Assembly: GCA_903915555.1 (NCBI GenBank)
Contig: CAIWTL010000553.1
Span: 1-6,788, forward strand
DNA from: an uncultured Micrococcales bacterium
GTDB lineage: Bacteria > Actinomycetota > Actinomycetes > S36-B12 > GCA-2699445
Direction: 5' to 3'
DNA length: 6,788 nt
The notes under the pieces: model-generated
The model's database searches: none
Told to the model about the DNA's origin: nothing
The model's input: only the letters and a program-made list of their open reading frames with translations
Program-made: the position numbers and the translations under genes
Shown: positions 1 through 6,475 of the stretch, in pieces
How positions within the stretch are numbered: the first letter of the stretch is position 1
Layout of the letters: every line of letters begins with the position of its first letter

Positions 1-559
1 CCGGAACGAACTCACCGTCCACTCGGCTGTTCAAGGGTGCCCAGTAACTATGCAGTCGCTGCATGTGGAACTCGTGGTCGCGGCGGGCCTCGAACAGGCA
101 AGCCACTCGCTTCTCGGCCCACAGACCGTCACTGCGGTACTGCAGTGGAGAGTTCCACAACTCGCGCCTGCGCACGCTGTAGGCACGGATGTCGGCGGAT
201 GACTCGATCAACTCCACGGCTCTCCGGCGGAAGCCACGCTCCACCCGCTCGTCCGCGTCGAGACCCAACAACCACGTCGGACCGAAATCCCAGCAGGCCT
301 CCACCAGTTCGCGGTGGTTCACGGAATCATCCCAACCCGAATCGTCATGCGGCGGATGAGTCAGTAATCGCAGGACGTTCGGCTGCGCCGCCACGAACTC
401 CGCGGAACCGTCGGTCGAGCCATCGTCCAGGGCGACGATACCGTCGACGTGGCTTGAGACGTTCGCGAAGTAGTCGGGCAGGAACCGCATTTCGTCTCGG
501 AAGGACAGCATCGCGATCAGCCGGAACTTCTTCTTCCGGCGCTTACTGCTCCAGCGCAT
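1..559 (-). CDS. Family 2 glycosyltransferase, N-terminal part (runs off left edge)
   Basis: This is an uninterrupted minus-strand reading frame of 186 codons with no stop before the window edge, so only the N-terminal part is visible. It begins MRWSSKRRKKKFRLIAMLSF, a basic leader running into the first beta strand of a GT-A fold. Two family-2 signatures follow: LDDGSTDGS at residues 44-52 (nucleotide-binding aspartates) and LDADERV at residues 100-106, which holds the DxD metal site (D101, D103). Enzymes of this type move a sugar from an NDP-sugar to an acceptor, usually at the cytoplasmic face of the membrane during polysaccharide or glycolipid assembly; donor and acceptor cannot be read from the sequence. 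The ATG is chosen because AGGGAG lies 4 nt upstream and the similarity starts right after it. It is divergent from the GT4-like gene. The family call is firm and the substrate is unknown. Confidence 0.87.
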   Translation of the reverse strand, partial: MRWSSKRRKKKFRLIAMLSFRDEMRFLPDYFANVSSHVDGIVALDDGSTDGSAEFVAAQPNVLRLLTHPPHDDSGWDDSVNHRELVEACWDFGPTWLLGLDADERVERGFRRRAVELIESSADIRAYSVRRRELWNSPLQYRSDGLWAEKRVACLFEARRDHEFHMQRLHSYWAPLNSRVDGEFVP

Positions 560-563
560 CCTG

Positions 564-569
564 CTCCCT
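564..569 (-). promoter_or_regulatory. Ribosome binding site of the left-edge glycosyltransferase
   Basis: Read on the minus strand this is AGGGAG, followed by CAGG and then the ATG. It fixes the start: another ATG further upstream on the minus strand hits a stop after six codons and is in a different frame. Confidence 0.6.
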
Positions 570-620
570 GAGTCACTCGATCCGGCTGACCATATCCAGC
601 CGATCAGCGATGGGATCGCG

Positions 621-669
621 CCGCGGAGGCCTGATGCCCCCGCCCCCGTGACCGCAGGATCCGCGGAGG
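621..669. repeat. Direct repeat CCGCGGAGG, two copies 40 bp apart
   Basis: CCGCGGAGG occurs at 621-629 and again at 661-669, start to start exactly 40 bp, close to four helical turns. Both copies lie in the divergent intergenic region. The spacing would suit a regulator binding the same face of the helix, but the motif is short and GC-rich, so chance is possible. Confidence 0.35.
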
Positions 670-694
670 TACGCCGCTACCCTACAGGGGTGCC

Positions 695-2035
695 GTGGAG
701 AAGCCTGGAAGTGTGGTTCGCCGCATGACCTCCACCGCCGACCGCAGGTCCACCATCCTGTTCACCAACCACGCTCTGGCGGGACGCGGGGGAACCGAAC
801 TCTACGTTCGGGATTTGGCCGTCGCCCTCCGCGGACGCGGCTACCGGACCTTGGCGTACAGCCCCAACCTCGGGGAGGTCGCCGAGGAGCTGGCGGACCT
901 CGGAGTACCGGTGATGGGGGACCTCGCCGCGTTGCCCGAACCGCCCGACCTGATCCATGGACACCATCACCTGGGGTTCATGACCGCCACTCTCGCATTC
1001 CCCCACGTCCCTGCCGTCTACGTGTGTCACGGCACGAAACCCTGGGAGGAATACCCACCGTCATCCCCGTCGATCCGAGCCTACGTAGCGGTGAGCGACG
1101 CGACGCGGACCAGGGTTGTGGATGCGGTCGGGGTCCCGCCCGCCGAGGTGATCACCATCCCCAACTTCGTCGATGTGCGCAGATTCCCGCCTCGAACTGC
1201 ACTCCCCGCGTCCCCTAGGTCCGTCCTGATCATGAGCAATCGGGCCACGGCGGACGGGTTCGCCGGTGAAGCCGCCCGCGTCTGCCGGGAACGCGGCCTC
1301 CGGGTCACGATGCACGGATCCGACTCCGGGTCTCCGGTGGCGGACCCGTCGGCACCGTTGTCGGAGGCCGATGTGGTCGTCGCCGCAGGTCGGACGGCGC
1401 TGGAGGCGATGGCCACCGGCTGCGCGGTGATCCTTGCCGACACGTGGGGCATGGGCGGGCTGGTCACCCCGGAGAACTTCGAGGCACTGCGCCGAGGGAA
1501 CTTCGGCCGTCAGACCTCCCGCGGTCCCTGCGACCACGAGTCGGTCGCCGCGGAGTTGGATCGCTACGATCCCGTCGGGTCGCGAGCGGTCACCCGGCGG
1601 GTCCGCGAGGAAGCCGGCATGGAGGCTGCCGTGGATCGCTGGGAGCAGGTCTACGCGTCGATCCAGCAGACAGCCCCGGTCGATCCGACCTCCGTCGCGC
1701 GAGCAGCCGCCGACTATCTGGCCGGCGAATCGGCATGGGTGCGGCGGGGGCACGAGTGGGATCGCACCGTGGCTACCCTCGAGGAGCACGCCGCCGCCCT
1801 CACGGAACGCCTCGACTCTGCGCTCTCCGACCTGGCGCAGTACGAGTCACGCCTTGCGGAAGCCGAGTCGCTGAATCACTCGCTGCAGCAGCGATCGCTC
1901 GAGCAGCCAGGGATCCGGGAGTCGGGGCGAGGCCTGGCGCGCGCGCTTCGGCGGCGCGCCGCCAAAGCAGTGGCCGACCGGGCTGCGCTGCAGCCAGATG
2001 GCGACCACAGATCGGACCCGGAACGTTCCGTCTGA
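695..2035 (+). CDS. GT4-like (GT-B fold) glycosyltransferase with C-terminal coiled coil
   Basis: This 446-residue protein looks like a cytosolic or membrane-associated glycosyltransferase of the GT-B fold. The N-terminal domain (about 19-165) starts ILFTNHALAGRGGTELYVRD, a typical GT4 opening with a glycine-rich loop, and carries HGHHH at 88-92 and AVSDATRTRVV at 132-142 leading into IPNFVD (155-160), the counterpart of the common IPNGVD. The C-terminal domain holds DVVVAAGRTALEAMATGCAVI at 226-246 in two overlapping halves, DVVVAAGRTALE and ALEAMATGCAVI, which resembles the donor-site helix. Of the usual E-x7-E pair only the second glutamate (E237) is present. Residues 330-405 are helical with heptad-like leucines, and the tail after 410 is arginine-rich, which could give dimerisation or membrane contact. 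The GTG start has AGGGG 4 nt upstream; an ATG ten codons later has a poorly spaced GGAAG and is the alternative. Donor and acceptor are unknown. Confidence 0.8.
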   Translation: MEKPGSVVRRMTSTADRRSTILFTNHALAGRGGTELYVRDLAVALRGRGYRTLAYSPNLGEVAEELADLGVPVMGDLAALPEPPDLIHGHHHLGFMTATLAFPHVPAVYVCHGTKPWEEYPPSSPSIRAYVAVSDATRTRVVDAVGVPPAEVITIPNFVDVRRFPPRTALPASPRSVLIMSNRATADGFAGEAARVCRERGLRVTMHGSDSGSPVADPSAPLSEADVVVAAGRTALEAMATGCAVILADTWGMGGLVTPENFEALRRGNFGRQTSRGPCDHESVAAELDRYDPVGSRAVTRRVREEAGMEAAVDRWEQVYASIQQTAPVDPTSVARAAADYLAGESAWVRRGHEWDRTVATLEEHAAALTERLDSALSDLAQYESRLAEAESLNHSLQQRSLEQPGIRESGRGLARALRRRAAKAVADRAALQPDGDHRSDPERSV

Positions 2036-2072
2036 CCCGCACGTGGGCGCTTGCGCCCCGTGCGGGTCAGAC
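2030..2072. terminator. Long hairpin between convergent genes, probable bidirectional terminator
   Basis: The arms GTCTGACCCGCAC (2030-2042) and GTGCGGGTCAGAC (2060-2072) are perfect 13-bp complements. Inside them GGGCGC (2045-2050) and GCGCCC (2053-2058) extend the stem almost to the tip, with one small bulge. The left arm contains the TGA of the GT4-like gene, and the right arm ends 6 bp before the pgm stop codon. There is no T-run, as is usual in high-GC actinobacteria. The position between two converging genes supports termination from both sides. Confidence 0.78.
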
Positions 2073-2078
2073 CTGCGG

Positions 2079-3728
2079 TCACCCCAGGGCGGCGGAGACG
2101 ACGTCGCGGGCCTCGGCCTGGATGCGCGCGAGGTGATCCTCGCCGAGGAACGACTCGGCGTAGATCTTGTACACGTCCTCGGTGCCCGACGGCCGGGCGG
2201 CGAACCAGCCGTTCTCGGCGACCACCTTCAGACCCCCGATGGGAGCGTCGTTGCCGGGGGCACGGGTCAGGGTCGCGGTGATGGGTTCGCCCGCCAATTC
2301 CGTCGCGGTGACCTGGTCGGGGGACAGGTCCTTCAGCTTGGCCTTCTGCTCCCGCGTCGCGGGCGCATCGACCCGTGCGTAGACCGGAGCACCGTGCGTC
2401 TCGGTCAGGGCGGCGTAGTGAGCCGACGGTGAGGAACCGGTCGTGGCCAGGATCTCCGAGGCGAGCAGAGCAAGGATGATCCCGTCCTTGTCGGTGGTCC
2501 ATACCGAGCCGTCGAGTCGCAGGAACGAGGCCCCGGCCGATTCCTCACCACCGAAGGCGATGGACCCGTCGATGAGGCCCGGCACGAACCACTTGAACCC
2601 GACCGGGACCTCCACCAGACGACGACCCAGCGCACCGACGACCCGGTCGATCATCGAGGAGCTGACGACCGTCTTGCCGACCGCTGCCGACCCCGGCCAG
2701 CCGCCACGGTTCCGGTAGAGGTAGTCGATCGCCACGCTCAGGAAGTGGTTGGGGTTCATCAATCCGCCGTCGGGGGTCACGATGCCGTGGCGATCGGAGT
2801 CGGCGTCGTTGCCGGTCGCGATGTCGTACTGGTCGCGCTTGTCGATGAGAGACGCCATCGCCGACGGGCTGGAGCAGTCCATGCGGATCTTGCCGTCCCA
2901 GTCGAGCGTCATGAAACGCCAGGTGGCGTCGACCAGCGGGTTCACCACCGTGAGATCGAGGCCGTACTCCTCTGCGATCGCACCCCAGTAGTCGACTGAC
3001 GCCCCCCCTAGGGGATCGGCCCCGATCCGGACCCCGGCGTCCTTGATGGCGGCCATGTCCACGACGTTGCCGAGGTCCGAGACGTAGGTACCCAGGTAGT
3101 CGTAGGACCACGTGGTCTCGGCGCCACGAGCGCGTGGGAAGGGCATGCGGCGGACCCCCGCCAGCGAGTTGCGCAGGTAGTCGTTGGCGCGGTCCTGGAT
3201 CCAGCCGGTGATGTCGGCACCCGCCGGCCCACCGTCAGGCGGGTTGTACTTGAAGCCCCCGTCGCGGGGCGGGTTGTGCGACGGCGTCACCACGACACCG
3301 TCGGCGCGCTCCGGATCGTCCACGCCACGCCCGCGGTTGTAGGTGAGGATGGCGTGGGACACGGCCGGCGTGGGTGTGTAGGCGTCCCGGGAGTCGACCA
3401 TGACCACGACATGGTTCGCGGCGAAGACCTCCAGCGCCGTTGTCCAGGCCGGTTCGCTGAGGCCGTGTGTGTCGCGGCCCAGGAACAGGGGACCGGCGAT
3501 TCCGGCAGCACCCCGGTAGTCGCAGATGGCCTGGCTGGTCGCTGCGATGTGGTCGTCGTTGAAGGCCCCGTCCAGCGCCGAACCGCGGTGACCGGACGTC
3601 CCGAAGGCAACCTGCTGGGCCGGGTCCGAGACATCGGGGTGAACGCTGTAGTACGCCGTGACGAGAGCGGGCAGATCCACCAGGTCTCCCGGCGTCGCCT
3701 GCGTTCCGGCGCGGTCGTGTGTGCTCAT
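2079..3728 (-). CDS. pgm: Phosphoglucomutase, alpha-D-glucose-phosphate-specific (EC 5.4.2.2)
   Basis: This cytosolic enzyme interconverts glucose 1-phosphate and glucose 6-phosphate through a phosphoserine and glucose 1,6-bisphosphate, linking central metabolism to UDP-glucose, other NDP-sugars and glycogen. All family landmarks are present: FGTSGHRGS (42-50), the active-site loop TPSHNPP with catalytic Ser150, the metal loop GNDADSDRHG with Asp308, Asp310 and Asp312, the sugar-binding loop GGEESAGASF (393-402) and the phosphate-binding loop RPSGTEDVYK (512-521). Its 549 residues match the usual length of about 545-550. The ATG is chosen because GGAG lies 5 nt upstream and the family N-terminus (LVDLPALVTAYYSVHPD) follows; the frame stays open upstream, but that extension is arginine/proline-rich and unlike the family. 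It converges on the GT4-like gene and is divergent from the hydrolase-like lipoprotein. It looks intact and functional. Confidence 0.97.
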   Translation of the reverse strand: MSTHDRAGTQATPGDLVDLPALVTAYYSVHPDVSDPAQQVAFGTSGHRGSALDGAFNDDHIAATSQAICDYRGAAGIAGPLFLGRDTHGLSEPAWTTALEVFAANHVVVMVDSRDAYTPTPAVSHAILTYNRGRGVDDPERADGVVVTPSHNPPRDGGFKYNPPDGGPAGADITGWIQDRANDYLRNSLAGVRRMPFPRARGAETTWSYDYLGTYVSDLGNVVDMAAIKDAGVRIGADPLGGASVDYWGAIAEEYGLDLTVVNPLVDATWRFMTLDWDGKIRMDCSSPSAMASLIDKRDQYDIATGNDADSDRHGIVTPDGGLMNPNHFLSVAIDYLYRNRGGWPGSAAVGKTVVSSSMIDRVVGALGRRLVEVPVGFKWFVPGLIDGSIAFGGEESAGASFLRLDGSVWTTDKDGIILALLASEILATTGSSPSAHYAALTETHGAPVYARVDAPATREQKAKLKDLSPDQVTATELAGEPITATLTRAPGNDAPIGGLKVVAENGWFAARPSGTEDVYKIYAESFLGEDHLARIQAEARDVVSAALG

Positions 3729-3733
3729 CCTTG

Positions 3734-3737
3734 CTCC
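3734..3737 (-). promoter_or_regulatory. Ribosome binding site deciding the pgm start
   Basis: On the minus strand GGAG is followed by CAAGG and then ATG. This supports the 549-aa start over the ATG about 200 bp further upstream, whose extra residues have no family resemblance. Confidence 0.6.
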
Positions 3738-3781
3738 AGGTTCGACGGGGATGACTCTTCCCCGCCATCCTGTCGGCGTGT

Positions 3782-3804
3782 CCTGCCGGATGCGACCCGG
3801 CAGG
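3782..3804. repeat. 8-bp perfect inverted repeat in the divergent promoter region
   Basis: CCTGCCGG (3782-3789) and CCGGCAGG (3797-3804) are perfect complements separated by 7 nt. The repeat lies near the middle of the divergent region, where a dimeric regulator could control both pgm and the hydrolase-like operon. It could equally be a hairpin in the pgm leader transcript. Confidence 0.4.
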
Positions 3805-3880
3805 TCACGAGGCTGCATCGCCACCCGCCAGAGCGACGGCCGTCTCCCGCGCCTGGAATATCGTGCTGGGGGCGTCCGAC

Positions 3881-3885
3881 GGAGG
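3881..3885 (+). promoter_or_regulatory. Ribosome binding site deciding the lipoprotein start
   Basis: GGAGG lies 7 nt before the ATG at 3893. An in-frame GTG ten codons upstream lacks such a site and would put a glycine-rich stretch ahead of the signal peptide, so the ATG is preferred. Confidence 0.7.
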
Positions 3886-3892
3886 TGGTGGA

Positions 3893-5185
3893 ATGTTGCG
3901 CTGGATGCGCACTCCCGTCGCCACGGCACGCCTGGTGGCCGCCACGGCGGTGACCGGGCTCCTGCTCACCGCCTGCTCGTCGGCCGCGGAACCCGCCGAC
4001 GTCACCACCGGCTCCGGGGTCCGCACCGGCCGCGACGCCTCCCGGCCTTTCACCGTCACCTCGACCGACCTCGGTATCCACAGCTTCACCACGAAGCCCG
4101 AGGTCCCCGCCGGCGCGATCCGCCTGAACTGCTATCCGGGCTGGAGCACGGTCAACCCGGTCAAGGGCGAATACGACTGGACCGAGTTCGACCGGGTCGT
4201 GGCGCAGGCGGAGGAGTGGGGGTTCCAGGACATCCTGTACGTCTTCTGCGCGACTCCGACGTGGGCAGGTGAACCGGTGAGCCGACCGGACGTCGCGGTG
4301 TTCGGGCCCGGCAGTGCGCAGCCGCCTGCCGACATGAACGACTTCGCCTCCTACGTGAAAGCCGTCGTCGAACGCTACCGCGGCCGTATCGACGGCTACG
4401 AGGTCTGGAACGAACCCAGCAGCGACCAGTTCTTCACGGGGACCCCCGCCCAGATGGGACAGATGACCGAGATCGTCGACGGCACGGTGTCCTCGTACGA
4501 CCCGGACGCGTACGTGCTCTCGGCCGGGTTCCAGACCCACCTGCCCGACGTCTACGACAAGTTCATCCCCGAGTACTTCGACGACCTGCGAGCGCGGGGG
4601 TGGCCCGTCGACGGCGTCTCGGCGCACTTCTACCCGGTCATGGAGGGCACACCGGAGACCCGCGTCGAACAGATCGAGCAGGTCAAGCGCGACATGGACC
4701 GGTTCGGCGCGCCCGATGACGTGGCGCTGTGGGACACCGAGGTCAACTTCAACGTCAATGCCCCCGGTGGGGCGCCCGCCGGGCGGATCTCGGGGGAGCA
4801 GGCTGCCGCGTGGACCGCGCAGGCCTATCTCGAGGGGTGGCGGCTCGGGCTGCGCCGCACCTACTGGTACCTGTGGACGGCCGACTACTACGGGTTCCCC
4901 GGCATCCAGATGCGACCGGGCGACCCGGCGACGGTGGCCCTGCAGACACTGGGCCAATGGGTCGTCGGGAGCGAGTTCCGCGGCTGCGCCGACGAGGGCG
5001 AGGCGCGCGTGTGCGATTTCGTAGGATCCGAGGGAACCGAATTCCGGATCGCGTGGTCCAACTCCCGTGGGGGCGCCGACGTCACGGCCTCACCGGATCA
5101 ACAGGTGTGCCCGGTCGATGGGTCACCGTGCAGGTCGCAATCCGGTGACGTCACTGTGACAGCGCTTCCCGTCCGGTTAGGCTGA
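3893..5185 (+). CDS. Predicted lipoprotein, clan GH-A (GH39-like) glycoside hydrolase
   Basis: The 430-residue product starts with a basic n-region, a hydrophobic core and the lipobox LLTAC, giving lipidated Cys28 and a membrane-anchored protein facing outward. Residues about 58-345 read as a (beta/alpha)8 glycosidase barrel: LGIHSF at its start, WSTVNPVKGEYDW (85-97), VWNEP at 171-175 with the presumed acid/base Glu174, SAHFYP (243-248) and WDTEVNF at 280-286 with the presumed nucleophile Glu283. Glutamates after strands 4 and 7 are the clan GH-A arrangement; GH39 (which includes PslG) is the closest type I recognise, but GH5 or an unclassified family is possible. The C-terminal part (about 350-430) is beta-rich, with cysteines 365, 374, 406 and 413 that could form two disulfides. 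It has only 5 lysines. It is a paralogue of the next gene, 39 bp downstream, and probably co-transcribed. The substrate is unknown, likely a polysaccharide from this locus. Confidence 0.8.
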   Translation: MLRWMRTPVATARLVAATAVTGLLLTACSSAAEPADVTTGSGVRTGRDASRPFTVTSTDLGIHSFTTKPEVPAGAIRLNCYPGWSTVNPVKGEYDWTEFDRVVAQAEEWGFQDILYVFCATPTWAGEPVSRPDVAVFGPGSAQPPADMNDFASYVKAVVERYRGRIDGYEVWNEPSSDQFFTGTPAQMGQMTEIVDGTVSSYDPDAYVLSAGFQTHLPDVYDKFIPEYFDDLRARGWPVDGVSAHFYPVMEGTPETRVEQIEQVKRDMDRFGAPDDVALWDTEVNFNVNAPGGAPAGRISGEQAAAWTAQAYLEGWRLGLRRTYWYLWTADYYGFPGIQMRPGDPATVALQTLGQWVVGSEFRGCADEGEARVCDFVGSEGTEFRIAWSNSRGGADVTASPDQQVCPVDGSPCRSQSGDVTVTALPVRLG

Positions 5186-5215
5186 CACTTCGCCCATGGA
5201 GGGCCGAGGGGAAAG

Positions 5216-5221
5216 AGGGAG
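5216..5221 (+). promoter_or_regulatory. Ribosome binding site of the second hydrolase-like gene
   Basis: AGGGAG lies within a purine-rich stretch 3 nt before the GTG start (core GAGGG 5 nt before it). It supports GTG at 5225 as the start, which gives a complete signal peptide. No promoter or terminator was seen in the 39-bp gap, in keeping with co-transcription. Confidence 0.6.
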
Positions 5222-5224
5222 CAA

Positions 5225-6475
5225 GTGACGAAGCGCGCAGTACTGGCGGGCGTGACGGCCGCAGGTTTGGGAGCATCCCTGGTGCTCGCACCTGCGGTGG
5301 CGCAGGCGGGGCAGAAGATCACCAAGGAAGCGTTCGGGATGCACTCGTTCTCCGAGGAACCCTTCATCGGTGAGTCGGACCGCCCGCTCGGCAGCCTCCG
5401 GATGAACATGTGGCCGAACTGGCGCCAGCTCAACCCGGCGCGGGGCCAGTACAACTGGGCCGTCATGGACGGCACGGTCGCCCAGGCGAAGTCGTGGGGT
5501 TACAGCGACCTCCTCTACGTCTTCGGCAACACCCCGCAGTGGGCCGGCAAGAACCCGGTCAAGGACCCGTCCCGGGAACTCGAACCGGGCAACGCAGCCC
5601 CTCCGGCGAAGATGACGTACTTCAAGAACTTCGCGACGAAGATGGTCAAGAACTACGGCGACGACATCGACTCGTGGCAGGTCTGGAACGAGATCACCAG
5701 CCCGCAGTTCTGGCAGGGCAGCGCCAAGCAGATGGCGAAGATGACCAAGATCCTCAACCAGGTGGTCAACAAGTACGACAAGGGCGGGATCGTGGTCTCG
5801 GGCAGCGTCCAGACCCACCGGATGGACTACTACAACGCCATCGCTCCCCAGTACTTCAAGGAGCTCAAGGCTCTCGGGTGGCCGGTCGACGTCGCCGCCG
5901 GCCACTTCTATCCCACCCTCTACGGTGGTCCGGACAAGCGCATCGCCCAGATCAAGATGTTCCAGCGCGATGTGAAGGCAGCCAAGATGCCCAAGCGCGT
6001 CGACATGTGGGACACCGAGGCGAACTTCTGGACCACCGTCGGTGCCTTCAAGGGCAATCCTCCGATGGGACGCGTGAAGGGGACAAAGGCCGCCACCTGG
6101 GTCGCGCGCAACTACCTGGACACCTGGCGCACCGGGCTGAAGCGCTCCTACTGGTACATGTGGACGGTGGGCAGTCAGGACCTGGCCTTCCCCGGTATCC
6201 AGATGCGGACCGATACGCCGTGGTCCCGCGTCGCGTACAGCAACATGTACGACTGGACGGTGGGCGCCAAGTACAAGGGTGATACCACCAAGGGCAATCT
6301 CGTCGAGTGCAAGTTCACCAAGGGTGGCAAGTCCTTCGTGATCGCATTCACGACAGGAGGCAAGGCCACGGCCAAGTTCTCCGGCACCAAGTCGGTCACC
6401 CCCGTCTACAAGGGCGGGACCGTGACGGCCAAGGGCTCGACGACTGTCGGCACGATGCCGGTCAAGATCGGGTGA
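5225..6475 (+). CDS. Secreted GH39-like glycoside hydrolase, paralogue of the upstream lipoprotein
   Basis: The 416-residue product has a signal peptide with cleavage expected after AVAQA (Ala28) and no lipobox, so it should be released or held at the wall. The barrel matches the upstream protein: FGMHSF at 37-42, NPARGQYNW (70-78), VWNEI at 153-157 with the presumed acid/base Glu156, GHFYP (226-230) and MWDTEANF at 261-268 with the presumed nucleophile Glu265. A hand alignment of about 143 core residues gives 58 identities, near 40%, so this is an old tandem duplication. Oddities: the proline of the usual WNEP is isoleucine; there are 38 lysines against 5 in the neighbour; only one cysteine remains (Cys362); and the C-terminal 65 residues are a lysine-, glycine- and threonine-rich beta region that could bind an acidic glycan or the wall. 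Both glutamates suggest catalysis, but a glycan-binding role is possible. Confidence 0.8.
   Translation: MTKRAVLAGVTAAGLGASLVLAPAVAQAGQKITKEAFGMHSFSEEPFIGESDRPLGSLRMNMWPNWRQLNPARGQYNWAVMDGTVAQAKSWGYSDLLYVFGNTPQWAGKNPVKDPSRELEPGNAAPPAKMTYFKNFATKMVKNYGDDIDSWQVWNEITSPQFWQGSAKQMAKMTKILNQVVNKYDKGGIVVSGSVQTHRMDYYNAIAPQYFKELKALGWPVDVAAGHFYPTLYGGPDKRIAQIKMFQRDVKAAKMPKRVDMWDTEANFWTTVGAFKGNPPMGRVKGTKAATWVARNYLDTWRTGLKRSYWYMWTVGSQDLAFPGIQMRTDTPWSRVAYSNMYDWTVGAKYKGDTTKGNLVECKFTKGGKSFVIAFTTGGKATAKFSGTKSVTPVYKGGTVTAKGSTTVGTMPVKIG

Larger units (their letters stand above)
560..694. promoter_or_regulatory. Divergent intergenic region between two glycosyltransferase genes
   Basis: These 135 bp should carry the promoters of both flanking genes. 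On the plus strand TACCCT (678-683) fits the loose actinobacterial -10 pattern TANNNT and lies about 12 nt before the GTG start, implying a very short leader. On the minus strand TATGGT, close upstream of the left gene, fits the same pattern. Neither has a convincing -35 box at normal spacing, so both are only candidates. A 9-bp direct repeat (621-629 and 661-669) also lies here. Confidence 0.35.
3729..3892. promoter_or_regulatory. Divergent intergenic region between pgm and the hydrolase-like lipoprotein gene
   Basis: These 164 bp must hold the promoter for pgm on the minus strand and for the lipoprotein operon on the plus strand. TATCGT (3859-3864) is a possible plus-strand -10 box about 29 nt before the ATG, without a recognisable -35. 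The sequence also holds the inverted repeat at 3782-3804 and a weaker GGGGA/TCCCC hairpin near 3747-3763 in the pgm leader. No promoter could be assigned with confidence. Confidence 0.35.

Noticed and set aside
37..651. 204-aa plus-strand open frame at the left end
   Set aside because: It is antisense to the family-2 glycosyltransferase, whose frame has clear motifs; the product is serine/arginine/proline-rich without family resemblance, typical of a GC-rich shadow frame.
1061..1789. 242-aa minus-strand frame and overlapping plus-strand frames within the GT4-like gene
   Set aside because: All lie inside a gene with recognisable GT4-type motifs and show only arginine/glycine/proline-rich low-information sequence.
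3729..3929. N-terminal extension of pgm from an upstream ATG
   Set aside because: The extra 67 residues are unlike the family, would overlap the lipoprotein gene, and the internal ATG has a well-placed GGAG and gives the normal length.
3725..4957. 410-aa minus-strand open frame opposite the lipoprotein gene
   Set aside because: It is a shadow of the plus-strand glycosidase-like frame and has no recognisable domain; its bias matches the antisense frame opposite the paralogue.
5145..5154. Perfect palindrome GTGACGTCAC
   Set aside because: It lies within the coding end of the lipoprotein gene in a normal codon context; ten-base palindromes arise readily by chance and no promoter is seen nearby.
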